Part shown: one piece after another, positions 1-10,400 of the stretch
How the letters are laid out: each line of letters starts with the position of its first letter
Position numbering within the stretch: the first letter of the stretch is position 1
Assembly (NCBI RefSeq): GCF_963378075.1
Contig: NZ_OY726394.1
Location: forward strand, 3,224,001-3,288,000
Source of the DNA: Mycolicibacter sp. MU0083
Lineage (GTDB): Bacteria > Actinomycetota > Actinomycetes > Mycobacteriales > Mycobacteriaceae
Reading direction: 5' to 3'
Length of the DNA stretch: 64,000 nucleotides
Position numbers and translations under genes: made by a program
Notes under the pieces: generated by a model
What the model saw: the letters and a program-made list of their open reading frames with translations, nothing else
Told to the model about the DNA's origin: nothing
The model's database searches: none

Positions 1-946
1 CACTACCACCGCCCAGCGGCAGCCCACCGGTGGGCAATCCCAGGTCGCCGGGCAGCCCCATGCCCGGCAGCGGCGCCGGATCCGTCGGTGTATCGCCGAC
101 CGGAGCGGCCGGAGCCGGCGGGGCATCGGCCGATGCCGGCTCGGGTGCGAACGTCTCGTCCGGGGCAGGCGTTGACGGCGGCACATCGGCGGGAATCGAC
201 GTCGGTGCGACCAGGACCGCGCCGGTGGCACCGGACCCGTCGAGCGGGGTGGTCGGGCCGAGGTCTGCGGGGATGGCGAACAGCACCCCCGCGCCGGGGT
301 CCGCCGCCGCGATCGCGGATGCGTAGACCGCCACCGCCTGGTCTTTCGCCGACCGCACCGCGGCCGCCCATTCGCCGCGAATATCGTTGTCCACGTAGGG
401 CATCACCTGCTTTTCGACGATGTCCACGGCGTGCGGGTCGTCGGTGCCCGAACTCACCGCATGCGCCGCGGTAAGCCACCCGGATCCCCGGGCACCCACC
501 CGCCCGTCGACGGCCAGCACGGCCGCCACCTTGGTATCGACCAACCGCCACAAGGTGTCGCGCAGCGCCCCGCAGGCGAGGGCTGCGGCCCGAAGCCGGC
601 GCGTCAGTTCGGTGCCGGCTGCACAGTGCCGGCGCAGGAATTCGGCGGCAGCCTCGGCACCCGGCCCCCGCCACGCGCCGGCCAGTTCCGCCGACTGTCC
701 GCACTGCCGGAGCAGGATGTCCTCGACCGCATCGGCCAGGGCGCCCAATGCGGCGCAGTCGGCGTCGAGCACGTGCAGGTCCAGTCCGACTTCACTGTCG
801 TAGCGGTCGGCGAGTTGCCCCTCGTAACCGGTCAGGTCGGGATCGCGATAACCGAGGCGGTGGCAGGCCGACACGTAAGCCTGGGTGTGCGCCACCGCGT
901 CGCGCCCCTCGGCCAGTCGCGCGGACACATCGAATCGCTGCGCCAT
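1..946 (-). CDS. Rv3439c-like Ala/Pro-rich protein, WXG-containing N-terminus (3' end outside window)
   Basis: The frame opens at ATG 946 and runs off the left edge, so only about 315 N-terminal residues are visible. The first ~140 residues look helical and contain a W-R-G turn (AGAWRGPG) typical of WXG100-like type VII substrates. The part after about residue 215 is rich in Pro, Ala and Gly and likely disordered. It starts 2 bases after the stop of the small gene at 948-1247, so the two are probably co-transcribed. Position next to glmM and ESX-4 matches M. tuberculosis Rv3439c, whose function is unknown to me. A role as a large ESX-4 substrate or effector is inference; the C-terminus that would decide this is not in view. 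Confidence 0.75.
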   Translation of the reverse strand, partial: MAQRFDVSARLAEGRDAVAHTQAYVSACHRLGYRDPDLTGYEGQLADRYDSEVGLDLHVLDADCAALGALADAVEDILLRQCGQSAELAGAWRGPGAEAAAEFLRRHCAAGTELTRRLRAAALACGALRDTLWRLVDTKVAAVLAVDGRVGARGSGWLTAAHAVSSGTDDPHAVDIVEKQVMPYVDNDIRGEWAAAVRSAKDQAVAVYASAIAAADPGAGVLFAIPADLGPTTPLDGSGATGAVLVAPTSIPADVPPSTPAPDETFAPEPASADAPPAPAAPVGDTPTDPAPLPGMGLPGDLGLPTGGLPLGGGS

Positions 947-947
947 C

Positions 948-1247
948 TCAACCGACCCGCTCCGTTGCCACCGCCTCGGCGTCGGTGTAGCGCACCAGGC
1001 CCGCCCGCAGCGCCACGGCGATCTCGGCGCTGGCCCGCGACCAGCGCGCCAGCTCGGGCGACCACGACTGCAGCGTGGCACGCAGCGCATCCCCGGCTCC
1101 GGCATGGTCACGCCCTGCGGTTCGGCCGTCGAACACCAATCCGCCCAACCGGATTCGTGCGGTGTCGATCTCCGCGGAGGTCGATTCCAATCGATCCGCT
1201 ATCGCGTGCAGCGCTGCGGGGTCGAGGTAGAGCAGTTGTCGTCCCAT
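948..1247 (-). CDS. Small helical Rv3440c-like protein, possible type VII partner
   Basis: A 99-residue protein beginning MGRQLLYLDP with no signal peptide or membrane segment. Its predicted helix-turn-helix layout (residues ~10-35 and ~50-90), with a hydrophobic heptad pattern and a W-S central turn (SWSPELARW), resembles EspC/WXG100-size type VII proteins. It ends 1 base before the start of the Rv3439c-like gene, suggesting a co-translated pair. By position it corresponds to M. tuberculosis Rv3440c. The pair may be a heterodimeric ESX substrate, but that is inferred from size and context, not from a definite signature. Confidence 0.7.
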   Translation of the reverse strand: MGRQLLYLDPAALHAIADRLESTSAEIDTARIRLGGLVFDGRTAGRDHAGAGDALRATLQSWSPELARWSRASAEIAVALRAGLVRYTDAEAVATERVG

Positions 1248-1296
1248 ACCGGGTATGACGCAGGCCCGACGGCCCCGGTTCCCGTCTCGGTCCGGA

Positions 1297-2628
1297 TCAG
1301 TGCCGGGCTCTTACCGCGTCGGCGACGTCCTCGGCGATCCGCTGCGCGGTATCCGCGTCGGAGGCTTCCACCATCACCCGGACCAACTGCTCGGTTCCCG
1401 AGGGGCGCAGCAGGATTCGGCCGGATTCACCCAGTTCTTCCTCGGCACGCCGTACCGCCTCGCGCACCGCCGGGTGCCCCACCGCCTCGGCTTTGTCGGC
1501 GACCACGACGTTGATCAGTACCTGCGGCAGGGTGCGCATCGCCGCGGCCAGACCCGCCAGCGGCGTGCGGGTCTGCACCATCCGCGCCATCAGGCGCAGA
1601 CCGGTCATGACACCGTCGCCGGTGGTGGCGAACTGCGGCAGCACGATATGACCGGATTGCTCGCCACCCAGGGTGAATCCGCCGGCCCGCAACTGCTCGA
1701 GGACGTAACGATCGCCGACGTCGGTGGTGTGCACGGTGATCCCGGCGGCACGCATCGCCAGATGCAGTCCGAGATTGCTCATCACCGTCGCCACCAGGGT
1801 GTCGTCGGCCAGTTCGCCGGCGTCACGCATGGCCAGCGCCAACACCACCATGATCGCGTCGCCGTCGACCACGTTGCCGTCGGCGTCCACCGCGAGGCAC
1901 CGGTCGGCGTCCCCGTCGTGCGCCAGTCCCAGGTCGGCGTGGTGCTCCGCTACCGCGGCGCGCAACGGTTCCAGGTGCGTCGAACCGCACCCGTCGTTGA
2001 TGTTGAGCCCGTCGGGCTCGGCGTTGATCGCGATCACGGTGGCGCCGGCGGCCCGGTAGGCGCGCGGCGCCACTTCCGACGCCGCGCCGTGCGCGCAGTC
2101 CACCACCACGGTCAGACCGTCGAGCCGGGTCCGGTGGGAGTCACCGAGATGCCGCAGGTAGCAATCCAGCGCATCCTCGGCGTGGACGACGCGGCCCAGA
2201 TCGGCGCCCACCGGGCGCAGGCCGGGCCCCGCATTGACCAGGTCCTCGATCTCGTCCTCGGTCGCGTCGTCGAGTTTGTGGCCACCGGGGCCGAAGAATT
2301 TGATGCCGTTGTCGGGCATCGGGTTGTGCGAGGCGGAGATCATCACCCCGAAATCGGCCTCGTAGGCCCCGGTCAGGTAGGCCACGGCCGGGGTCGGCAG
2401 CACACCGGCACGCAATGCGTGGACGCCCTGGCTGGTCAATCCGGCGATGACCGCCGCCTCCAGCATCTCGCCGCTGGCCCGCGGGTCGCGGCCCACCACC
2501 GCCACCCGGCGCCCGGTGCCCGTCGACAGCCGCTGCGCCGCCGCACCGCCCAGTGCGACCGCCAACTCAGCGGTCAGCTCCCGGTTGGCGACCCCGCGGA
2601 CGCCGTCGGTACCGAACAGTCGACCCAT
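1297..2628 (-). CDS. glmM: Phosphoglucosamine mutase
   Basis: GlmM interconverts glucosamine-6-phosphate and glucosamine-1-phosphate in the cytoplasm, feeding UDP-GlcNAc for peptidoglycan. The 443-residue protein has the family signature in order: N-terminal FGTDGVRG, the phosphoserine loop SASHNP with the active serine near residue 100, the Mg-binding DGDADR loop, the sugar loop GEQSGH and the C-terminal phosphate loop RPSGTEQ. Length is normal. ATG 2628 is preceded by an AAAGGA ribosome site. It lies downstream of rplM-rpsI but is separated from them by a hairpin and a dispersed repeat, so it probably has its own promoter. Confidence 0.97.
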   Translation of the reverse strand: MGRLFGTDGVRGVANRELTAELAVALGGAAAQRLSTGTGRRVAVVGRDPRASGEMLEAAVIAGLTSQGVHALRAGVLPTPAVAYLTGAYEADFGVMISASHNPMPDNGIKFFGPGGHKLDDATEDEIEDLVNAGPGLRPVGADLGRVVHAEDALDCYLRHLGDSHRTRLDGLTVVVDCAHGAASEVAPRAYRAAGATVIAINAEPDGLNINDGCGSTHLEPLRAAVAEHHADLGLAHDGDADRCLAVDADGNVVDGDAIMVVLALAMRDAGELADDTLVATVMSNLGLHLAMRAAGITVHTTDVGDRYVLEQLRAGGFTLGGEQSGHIVLPQFATTGDGVMTGLRLMARMVQTRTPLAGLAAAMRTLPQVLINVVVADKAEAVGHPAVREAVRRAEEELGESGRILLRPSGTEQLVRVMVEASDADTAQRIAEDVADAVRARH

Positions 2629-2643
2629 AACTATCCTTTATCG

Positions 2644-2700
2644 CCGCGAGTGTGCGTGTCCCCTATCCGACACGCCGTTGTGGGGCCGGAAACACGCACC
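2644..2700 (-). repeat. Dispersed nested palindromic element, copy A
   Basis: Contains the inverted repeat GCGTGTC-N8-GACACGC (2654-2675) followed about 20 bases later by a CACGC segment. The same core occurs at 16184-16240 and 58933-58992. This copy is the most diverged and lies just upstream of glmM. Confidence 0.6.
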
Positions 2701-2716
2701 TTGGAAACAACAAGCC

Positions 2717-2748
2717 GGGGGCACCTTCCGCGTGCGGAAGGCACCCCC
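2717..2748 (-). terminator. Hairpin terminator after rplM-rpsI
   Basis: GGGGG (2717-2721) and CCTTCCG (2724-2730) pair with CGGAAGG (2735-2741) and CCCCC (2744-2748), with a 2x2 CA/CA internal loop and a 4-base CGTG loop. On the minus strand it starts 28 bases past the rpsI stop and is followed by the moderately T-rich GGCTTGTTGTTTCC, consistent with an intrinsic terminator. A related 20-base string occurs at 43341-43360. Confidence 0.6.
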
Positions 2749-2775
2749 GACTCGCTGCCAGAATGCAATCGCAGA

Positions 2776-3279
2776 TCAGCGCTTGCTGTACTGCGGAGCC
2801 TTGCGGGCCTTCTTCAGACCGTACTTCTTGCGCTCGGTGGCCCGCGGGTCACGAGTCAGGAAGCCGGCCTTCTTCAGCACCGGACGGTCTTCGGGGTCCA
2901 CCAGGATGAGCGCGCGGGCCAGAGCCAGCCGCAGCGCACCGGCCTGGCCGGAGGGGCCGCCGCCGTCGAGGTGGGCGTAGACGTCGAAGCTGTCCACCCG
3001 GTCCACGGTGACCAGCGGAGCCTTGATCAGCTGCTGGTGCACCTTGTTCGGGAAGTAGGCCTCCAGGGTGCGGCCGTCCAGGTTGAACTTGCCGGTGCCG
3101 GGCACCAGGCGCACCCGCACCACGGCCTCCTTGCGGCGGCCGACGGTCTGGATGGGCCGTCCCAGGTCGTAGGGCTCGTAGGCCGGCGCGACCTCGTCGT
3201 GCACCTCTACGGCCTCGGCAACCTCAACGGTCTCTTCGACCTCGGGGGCCTCAGCGCCTTCAAATGCAGTCTCGGTCAT
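2776..3279 (-). CDS. rpsI: 30S ribosomal protein S9
   Basis: S9 of the small subunit head; its conserved C-terminal tail ([11 protein letters not shown]) reaches the P-site tRNA. The 167-residue protein has an acidic ~35-residue N-terminal extension ([16 protein letters not shown]...) usual in actinobacteria, then the core beginning [12 protein letters not shown]. The start ATGA overlaps the rplM stop by 4 bases, indicating translational coupling in an rplM-rpsI operon. Confidence 0.97.
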   Translation of the reverse strand: MTETAFEGAEAPEVEETVEVAEAVEVHDEVAPAYEPYDLGRPIQTVGRRKEAVVRVRLVPGTGKFNLDGRTLEAYFPNKVHQQLIKAPLVTVDRVDSFDVYAHLDGGGPSGQAGALRLALARALILVDPEDRPVLKKAGFLTRDPRATERKKYGLKKARKAPQYSKR

Positions 3280-3719
3280 TGCGCCACCTGCTTGATTTCG
3301 TACGGGGTCGGCTGTTGGGCGGTGTGCGGATGCACCGGCCCGGCGTAGACGTGCAGCTTGCGCTGAATCTGACGCCCCAGCTTGGTGTGCGGGATCATCC
3401 CGAGGATCGCCTTCTCCACGACACGGTCGGGACGGGTCTCCATCAGCTCACCGATGCTGCGCTTGCGCAGTCCGCCCGGGTAGCCCGAGTGACGGTAAGC
3501 CATCTTCTTCTGCAGTTTGTTGCCGCTGATGGCAACCTTGTCGGCGTTGATGATGATGACGAAGTCACCGCCGTCAACGTTCGGCGCGAATGTCGGCTTG
3601 TGCTTGCCGCGCAGCAGGGTTGCTGCCGCAACGGCGAGCCGGCCGAGCACCACGTCGGTGGCGTCGATGACATACCACGAGCGTGTGGTGTCACCCGCCT
3701 TCGGCGCATAGGTGGGCAC
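3276..3719 (-). CDS. rplM: 50S ribosomal protein L13
   Basis: L13, an early assembly protein of the large subunit. The 147-residue sequence carries family blocks such as [34 protein letters not shown] and [13 protein letters not shown] 3719 is chosen because it gives the standard N-terminus ([11 protein letters not shown]) and has an AAGAAGAGG ribosome site upstream. It is first gene of the rplM-rpsI operon; in mycobacteria these genes neighbour ESX-4, as here. Confidence 0.97.
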   Translation of the reverse strand: MPTYAPKAGDTTRSWYVIDATDVVLGRLAVAAATLLRGKHKPTFAPNVDGGDFVIIINADKVAISGNKLQKKMAYRHSGYPGGLRKRSIGELMETRPDRVVEKAILGMIPHTKLGRQIQRKLHVYAGPVHPHTAQQPTPYEIKQVAQ

Positions 3720-3943
3720 AGCGCTTACCTCTTCTTTTCAACTCGAGCCGGGTGTTCCCGGTTCATGCGGATCCCGGTGCGAGCCGGGTGCCGGTCTGGC
3801 GTGTGCGGCGGGATGGTTCTCGGCGACCGACATTGACCCGAGGACCCGCTGTGCCGCTAGGCACCGCACGCCAACGGTGCAGCTTACCGGCGCTGATCCG
3901 GGCGGGTCAAAACGACGATCGGCCGCCCGCCGGAAGCACGAGC

Positions 3944-3985
3944 CGGTGTGGCCCCGTCGGCACTCTCACCGTCGGGGCCACACCG
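3944..3985 (-). terminator. Strong hairpin downstream of esxT
   Basis: Thirteen perfectly paired bases (CGGTGTGGCCCCG at 3944-3956 and CGGGGCCACACCG at 3973-3985) around a 16-base loop. It lies 19 bases beyond the esxT stop and upstream of rplM on the minus strand, so it likely ends the esxU-esxT transcript and insulates rplM. There is no clear T-run next to it. Confidence 0.6.
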
Positions 3986-4004
3986 TGTCCGGGGGCGGCC
4001 TCTC

Positions 4005-4298
4005 CTACCTCCCCCAAGCTCCCGCGGCACGGCGATCCGCGTCGGCGATGTCGGCGGTACCGTCGCGTACCGCACCGCCCAGGTCGACCAAGATCCGATT
4101 CAGCGCGTCGGCCGCCTGCTGCCAGCGCAGCTGTTCGGAGTGATAGGCGCCGGCCGCCTCCCGCGTCCAGACCTGCTGCAGCGGGACGATCCGGGATCGC
4201 AGATCTTCCAGGGCCGCGTTGAGCCGGGTGGCGGTGGCGTGGATCTCCTGGCGGACGGTGTAGTCGATCTGCTCGAAGTCATAGGACAGGGCGTCCAT
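4005..4298 (-). CDS. esxT: ESAT-6-like protein EsxT
   Basis: A 97-residue WXG100-family protein and predicted ESX-4 substrate that pairs with EsxU as a helical-hairpin heterodimer. The central turn reads VWTREAAGAY, a degenerate WXG site; flanking helices span residues ~8-40 and ~47-88. A YxxxD/E-type signal is not obvious at the C-terminus (AGAWGR end). It starts 11 bases after esxU on the same strand. Position and sequence match Rv3444c. Confidence 0.9.
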   Translation of the reverse strand: MDALSYDFEQIDYTVRQEIHATATRLNAALEDLRSRIVPLQQVWTREAAGAYHSEQLRWQQAADALNRILVDLGGAVRDGTADIADADRRAAGAWGR

Positions 4299-4309
4299 GG
4301 TCCGGCCCC

Positions 4310-4645
4310 TCAGATTCCGCTGCCGACGGCGGCGACGTGGTGCGAGTGCACCTCGGCGGCCTCACGCAGCGCACGTTCGTTGTGGCGGATGGTCTCGGCG
4401 ATGCGGGCCAAGGCGTGGTGCAGCCGCAACGATTCGGTATTCCACCGGTCCAGGACGTCCTGGAAGCGGGCGGCCGCCAAACCGGACCACACCGACGGCG
4501 GTACGGCACGCATCCGGTCGACGAACGCCTGCAGCATTCCGCGGATCTCCTCGTTGCGGGTGTCGGTGGTGGCGGCGACGGTGAGCATGAGGTCGAAGTC
4601 GACGCTGAGCGCGGTGGTGCTTGCCGATCCCGGCGGTGTGGCCAT
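4310..4645 (-). CDS. esxU: ESAT-6-like protein EsxU
   Basis: WXG100-family ESX-4 substrate, partner of EsxT. The turn motif is [11 protein letters not shown], a canonical W-S-G, with helices either side (residues ~15-50 and ~60-105). ATG 4645 (MATPPG, 111 residues) is preferred over an in-frame ATG at 4681 because GGGGG lies about 6 bases upstream and the length is then close to the ~105 residues of Rv3445c. It heads a two-gene operon with esxT. Unlike in M. tuberculosis, an opposite-strand hydrolase gene separates it from the ESX-4 machinery genes. Confidence 0.9.
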   Translation of the reverse strand: MATPPGSASTTALSVDFDLMLTVAATTDTRNEEIRGMLQAFVDRMRAVPPSVWSGLAAARFQDVLDRWNTESLRLHHALARIAETIRHNERALREAAEVHSHHVAAVGSGI

Positions 4646-4841
4646 GGTTGCCCCCGATTCGTGGTGTTCGTTCGCTGTCATGTGATTCGACGGCGCGCGG
4701 ACGACTCGGGTTCCCCTTTTCTGCCGGCGTCTCCGGCATCCGGCCTACGACACTCCTCAGGTGTGCCCTGGGTCACATATTCAGCGGGCAAACCGGATAG
4801 AGTCAGGTCCGCCGTTCTCGGCTGGACCAAAGGAGGGGACC

Positions 4842-6305
4842 ATGGGGGCTGGTCTGGGGGTAGTTCTGACCGCCGGTGTCGCGGTGGCGGGTGCGGGCCT
4901 GATGGCCCCGACGCCACCACCGGCGACGCCCACTCATACCGACCCGGTGGTACTCACCCGTGTCGACGGCCCGCTCGGCGACGGCACCGCGCTGGTGCCG
5001 GGCGCCAGCTTCATCGCCACCCCCAGTCAGGGCTGGCTCAGCGCGTTCAACCGGCTTTACCTGGAACCGCACGGCTTCACCGGTGACTCGGTGGCGATGA
5101 CCACACCGGAGTCGCTGTATCCGTTCACCGGCCCGTTCAGCATGACGTTCGACAGTTCGGCCGCCCAGGGCATGCAGATCATCGAGGATGCGATCAAAGC
5201 GCAGCTCGCCGCGGGGGGCGTCAGCGCGGACAACCCGATCGTGATCGGCGGCTACTCGCAGAGTTCCGCGATCGACGCGCTGCTGATGCCGAAGCTGGCG
5301 GCCGACGGGATCGACCCCGATCTGCTGCACTTCGTGCTGCTGGGCGATCCCAGCAACCCCAACGGCGGCATGCTGGAGCGGTTCGCGTTGCCGGAGGGTT
5401 CGACCCCGGACGCCACCACTCTGGGGCTCACGTTCAGCGGCGCGACGCCGTCGGATCTGTACCCGACCGATGTCTACACCTTCGAGTACGACGGCTTCGC
5501 CGACTTCCCGCAATACCCGATCAATCTGCTGGCCGATATCAACGCCTATCTGGGCATCGTGTTCAACCACATCGCGTACCTGGGTCTGACCCCCGAACAG
5601 CTGACCCTGGAAGCCGACGGCGGCACCCTGGTGCAGCTGCCCACCCTGGACCCCGACAGTCTGACCAATTACTACATGATCCAGTCCGAGAGCCTGCCGC
5701 TGTTGATGCCGCTGCGACTGGTGCCGTTCGTCGGCAATCCGCTGGCGGATCTGCTGCAGCCTGCGCTGTCGGTGCTGGTCAACCTGGGCTACGGCAACAT
5801 CGAGGAAGGCTGGTCGCCCGGGTACGCCGACGTGCCCACGACGTTGGGCTTCCTGCCCGACCAGAGTGTGCTCGAACAGGTTCCGGCGGCCCTGTGGGAC
5901 GGCCTGCTGCAGGGCGTGCAGGACGCCCTGCGGGATCTCGGCGATCCCGCCAACTACCAGTTGATCTCACCCCAGACGATGGACTACGTGCTCGGGCCGC
6001 TGCTGAACTCCGCGACGGCGGCGTTCAACCTCGACGGATCGTGGCAGGACATCTCCGACTATCTGTCCACGTTCCTGGCCGGGGCCGCGAACTGGTTCAC
6101 CGAAGGTTTCTCGGAGATCTCGTTGGAGCACACCGGGATACCGTTCGTCGACATGGCCGGCGCCTTGCTGTTCACCCTTCCGCAGCTGGCCGTGGACGTC
6201 TTCAACACCGAGATGGCCGCCGGCAACCCGCTCGACGCGATCGGCGAACCGCTGGCCGCACTGGTCGGGCTCGCCCCGCTGATGCTGATCGGCGCGATCT
6301 TCTAA
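4842..6305 (+). CDS. Secreted PE-PPE-domain serine hydrolase
   Basis: A 487-residue protein with a hydrophobic N-terminus (residues 1-24) acting as a signal peptide or anchor, then a PE-PPE-type alpha/beta hydrolase domain (~45-290). The nucleophile elbow is GGYSQSS with Ser about 139, matching the GxSxS motif of this family, whose studied members are esterases or lipases. No PE or PPE helical domain is attached. ATG 4842 has an excellent AAAGGAGGGG site 3-12 bases upstream; an upstream in-frame ATG at 4761 lacks one. It lies inside the ESX-4 locus on the opposite strand, and its end overlaps the Rv3446c-like gene by 4 bases. Substrate unknown. Confidence 0.85.
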   Translation: MGAGLGVVLTAGVAVAGAGLMAPTPPPATPTHTDPVVLTRVDGPLGDGTALVPGASFIATPSQGWLSAFNRLYLEPHGFTGDSVAMTTPESLYPFTGPFSMTFDSSAAQGMQIIEDAIKAQLAAGGVSADNPIVIGGYSQSSAIDALLMPKLAADGIDPDLLHFVLLGDPSNPNGGMLERFALPEGSTPDATTLGLTFSGATPSDLYPTDVYTFEYDGFADFPQYPINLLADINAYLGIVFNHIAYLGLTPEQLTLEADGGTLVQLPTLDPDSLTNYYMIQSESLPLLMPLRLVPFVGNPLADLLQPALSVLVNLGYGNIEEGWSPGYADVPTTLGFLPDQSVLEQVPAALWDGLLQGVQDALRDLGDPANYQLISPQTMDYVLGPLLNSATAAFNLDGSWQDISDYLSTFLAGAANWFTEGFSEISLEHTGIPFVDMAGALLFTLPQLAVDVFNTEMAAGNPLDAIGEPLAALVGLAPLMLIGAIF

Positions 6306-7489
6306 CCGATGGCGTGCGCCGAGCGCACCGCCTGCTCGCAGACCGCTCGGAGCACGGCGTCGCCGCCGGGGCCGTGCTGGCAACCGATCCCGATCCGCAG
6401 TGCGCCGTCGATCAGCACCGCCCAGTCGATCTGGTGATCGGCGCGCACCTCGCGGTAGGTGACCGCGGGCCGCCCGGCGCTGGTTCCGGCCGGGTCGAAC
6501 CCGACGAACACGCCCGGGGCCTCCGTTTCGGCGCGCAGCAGTCCCCGCTGCAGCGGTTCGGCCACGGCGGCCAGGGTGTCGCCCGGGGCCGGCGCGTGGG
6601 TGATGTGCAGCACCAGTTGCGGGTTCTCCGGGGACACCACCTCCACCCGCGAGCTACCGGGCCCACCGTCGACCCTCCGCAGCTGCCAGCCCGTCGGCAC
6701 ATCCACCGCCACCCGGCCCGCGACGACGTACGGTGCGGCGTCGCGGGTGCCCGGTACCGCGGCGTGCTGGAACCCCAAGGCCACCACGCCGATTCCCAAC
6801 GCCGTCGCGGCCGCCGGCGCGCCCCGCGATCGGTGTCGGGGCGGCTTCGGTGCGGCGGCGGGGCCGTCGGCCGGGGAGCGGACTCGGGGACGCGCCGGCG
6901 GCAGTTCGTCGATGACGGTGACCGGTTGCGCCGACGGCAGTCGTTGCGCGATCAGCGCGGCGAGCGCCGCCGCGCCGCCGACGCCCGCCGGTGCGTCGAT
7001 CACCACGGTGCGCCGGTCACCGCTGCATGCGGTGGCGACCCGGCCGGCCACGGCGTCGGCGACGTCGCCGGGCGAGCCGATGCGCGGCTCGGCGCCGATG
7101 TCGCCGTCGGCGGTGATCGCCACCAGCCCGCCGGCGATCTCCACCACCACCGCATCCCCGAATCCGGCGGTCACGACCGCCGCACGTGACCGGGTGAGCA
7201 CCGCACCGCTGATCCGGCGCGCCGCCGCGCCGAGCAACTCCACGCGCCGCACCGGCCACCACGACGGGTGGACGAGCTCCAGCGACTCGGCCGGCTCGAG
7301 GCAGGTCAGTACGTCCTTCAGCAGTTCGGTTGTGGCGACCGGTTGTCCGTCCAGCAGAGCGATAGGCTCGTCGATCCATTCCAGGGCAGCCATGGATTCC
7401 GCTGATTCGGTTGCCCCGCAACATAGTCTGCGCAGGACCGCGGGACCGGCCTCGATCACCGCCCGGTGCCCGGTACTCACGGCTCCCAC
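6302..7489 (-). CDS. ESX-4 type VII secretion-associated protein (Rv3446c-like)
   Basis: A 395-residue protein of the Rv3446c family found with ESX-4 (TIGRFAM type VII secretion-associated protein, from memory). Residues 1-190 form a soluble domain, ~190-225 is a Pro/Ala-rich linker, ~226-243 (ATALGIGVVALGFQ) is a single membrane segment, and the rest a soluble domain with a VPTGWQLRRVDGGPGS start. Its start overlaps the eccC4 end by 13 bases, so it is translated from the same transcript. Molecular role is unknown. Confidence 0.85.
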   Translation of the reverse strand: MGAVSTGHRAVIEAGPAVLRRLCCGATESAESMAALEWIDEPIALLDGQPVATTELLKDVLTCLEPAESLELVHPSWWPVRRVELLGAAARRISGAVLTRSRAAVVTAGFGDAVVVEIAGGLVAITADGDIGAEPRIGSPGDVADAVAGRVATACSGDRRTVVIDAPAGVGGAAALAALIAQRLPSAQPVTVIDELPPARPRVRSPADGPAAAPKPPRHRSRGAPAAATALGIGVVALGFQHAAVPGTRDAAPYVVAGRVAVDVPTGWQLRRVDGGPGSSRVEVVSPENPQLVLHITHAPAPGDTLAAVAEPLQRGLLRAETEAPGVFVGFDPAGTSAGRPAVTYREVRADHQIDWAVLIDGALRIGIGCQHGPGGDAVLRAVCEQAVRSAHAIG

Positions 7490-10400
7490 GCCACCTGGAT
7501 GAGCCGTTCCCCGTCGGCACGGGTGATCAGGGTGCCGCGTCCGGGCGGCAGGACGCGCGGACGGGCCGGGCCCGGCGGACAGTCCGCCGGATCGGTGCTC
7601 ATCATCAGACGCATCGCACCCAGGTCCTGCAGGGTGGCCAGTATCGGCTCGTACATCGACCGGGCGACTCCGCCGCTGCGCCGCGCCACCACCAGGTGCA
7701 GTCCGAGGTCACCGGCATGCGGCAGGTAGTCGAGCAACGGCGCCAGTGGGTTTCCCGCCGTGGCGGCGACCAGGTCGTAGTCGTCGACGACGACGTAGAG
7801 GTGCGGCCCCGACCACCATGACCGGTCCCGCAGTCGCTGCACGCTCACGTCGGCGCCGGGCATCCGCCCGGCCAGCATCTCGATCCACCCGGGCAGCAGT
7901 GCGGTCAGCGCGGCCGCCGATACCGCATAGCCGGCGAGGTGTTCGGGCGGTACCGCATCGAGCAGTCCGCGTCGGTAATCGACGACCAGCAACCGGGCCT
8001 GCTCGGTGGTGTTCGCCCGCACCAGTTCCCGGCAGAGCGTGCGCAGCACCGAGGTCTTCCCGCATTCGTTGTCGCCCAGGATGATCAGATGCGGTTGGCG
8101 TTGGAAGTCGACGGCGACTACCTCGAGGGCACGCTCGTCGATCCCCAGTGCCGGTGCGGTGCCGACGGTGGTCACCAGGCCGGCCCGGTCCACCCGGGTC
8201 GGTAGCGGCCGGATCGGTGCTGCGACGACGCCGCCGGGGTGTCGCAGCGGTTCGCATCCTTGGGGGCGGGCCACCAGCATGTGCATGCCGTCGCGGGTCA
8301 GGCCGCGCCCGGGCCGATCCGCCGGAACGCGTTGCGCCTGGCGACGGTCCAGTTCGGATTCGGCCGGATCCCCCAGCCGTAGCTCGATGCGGGTGCCGAT
8401 CAGGTCACGCAACGCCGGCCGCACGTCGGCCCACCGCGCCGCCGACAGCACGATGTGCACGCCGTGGGACAGGCCGTGCGCGGCCAACGCGACCACGGCC
8501 GACTCCACCTCGAATTCACGGCACAGACCGGCCCAACCGTCGATCACCAGGAAGATGTCGGGGTCCGCGTCGCCGTCGGCTCCGTGGCGGCCGGGCCGAC
8601 CGGCCTCGCGGCGCGCCAGCACCGCCCCCAGTTCGGCGACGATGCGCCGGACCAGGTCCGGGTTCCCCCGGTCGGCGACCGCGCCCACCTGGGGAAGTCC
8701 CCCGACCGATGACAATCCCCCACCGCCGAAATCCAAGCAGTAGAAGTTGATTCGTGATGCATCGTGGGTTGCGCTCAGTGCCGCGATCAGGGTGCGCAAT
8801 GCGGTCGTCTTGCCCGACTGCGGGGCACCGACCACCGCGAGATGCCCTTCTGCACCACCCAATCTGACCGACAGCGGAGTCCGGCGCTGGTCGAAGGGGC
8901 GGTCCACGACTCCGATGGGCACGGTGAGTTCGGGGTACCGGTCCTCGAGCAGGGAACCCAGCTCCGGTGAATCGCCCAGCGGCGCCAGCCATATCTCGCG
9001 GGCCCGGGCCCCATGCCCGCAGATTTTTTGCAGCATCGCGTGGAAAACGGTGCGCTCAGACGTCGCGGCGGTGCGCTCGATCGCGCCGCTCGGTGCTGCG
9101 GTGAACGGGACCGGCCGCACACCGGCCGGCGGGGCGCTCGGGCAGGGCCCGGACACGTACGCCGTCTGAAAGCGTCGTATCGCGCCGTCGGCGGTGCGCA
9201 GGTAGCCCAACCCGGGACTGTTGGGCAGCTCGTGGGCGTCGCCGGTTCCCAGCACGATGCGTGATTCGGCCGCCGACATGGTCTTGAGGCACACGCGGTA
9301 GGACAGGTGCGCTTCCAGCCCGCGCAGGCGGCCTTCGTCGAGCCGCTGACTCGCCAACAGCAGATGCACTCCCAGCGATCGACCCAGCCGGCCGATCGCG
9401 ACGAAGGTGTCCAGGAAGTCGGGGTGCTGGTGCAGCAGTTCGGAGAATTCGTCGACGACGATCAGCAAGGCCGGCAAGGTGGGTAACTGCGGTTGCCCGG
9501 TGCCGCGGGCCCGGACGTAGGCGCGGATCCCGGTGGCTCCGGCGGCCCGCAGCAGTTCCTGCCGCCGGTGCAGTTCACCGGAGAGCGCGTCGTGCATCCG
9601 CTCCACCAGGGCCGCCTCGGCGGCGAGATTGGTGATCACCGCGGCGACGTGGCGGGCCGCCTCGAACCCGAGAAAGGTTGCGCCTCCTTTGAAGTCGACC
9701 AGGATGAAATTCAGGTCGTCCGGCGAGTGCCGGGTTGCCAGCCCCAAGATCAGGGTGCGCAGGAACTCCGACTTTCCCGAACCGGTGGCACCGATGCACA
9801 GCCCGTGCGGTCCGCTGCCCTGCTCGGCGGCCTCCCTGAGGTCCAGTTCCACCGGGTCGCCGCGGTCGTCGATGCCGATCGGGACACACAGTCGCCGGCC
9901 CGGTGCGTCGGCCCACCGCGCCGCGGGATCGAAACGCTCGATGTCGGTGATCCCCATCAGCCCGGCCCATCCGCGGCCCGACGCCCCGCGGTCTTCGGAG
10001 CGATATGCGGCCAGTCGACGCGCGCAGACCAGCGCATCGGCGCGGCTCAGAGCATCCGTTCGGCAGGACAGTCCGGCCGCGTCGCTCAGTGTCGTCGCGG
10101 TCAACTGCAGGCGCCGAATCGGTGCCCGGACACCGACTTCGGCGACCCGCAGGCCGGTCGCGTCGTCGCTGACCAGCACCGCCCGTCGACCGCTGAGATC
10201 GTGCTCCGCGGTCGCCGGGTCGGGGTAGCTCAGCCGGCTCGGCCCGGCGGCATCCGTCGCCGACGGATGCTGATGGTGCGGCAGCCATTTCAGCCAATCC
10301 CACTCGGCGGGCCGGTCGCCGGGTACGGCGGCGATCAACAGTGTCTCCGGACCGTGCAGGGCGGCCAATTGACAGATCAGTGCACGTGCCAGGCCCCGCG

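Noticed and set aside
1255..3348. 697-codon open frame on + across glmM and rpsI
   Set aside because: It covers two certain genes in antisense and crosses a clear intergenic region; no motif.
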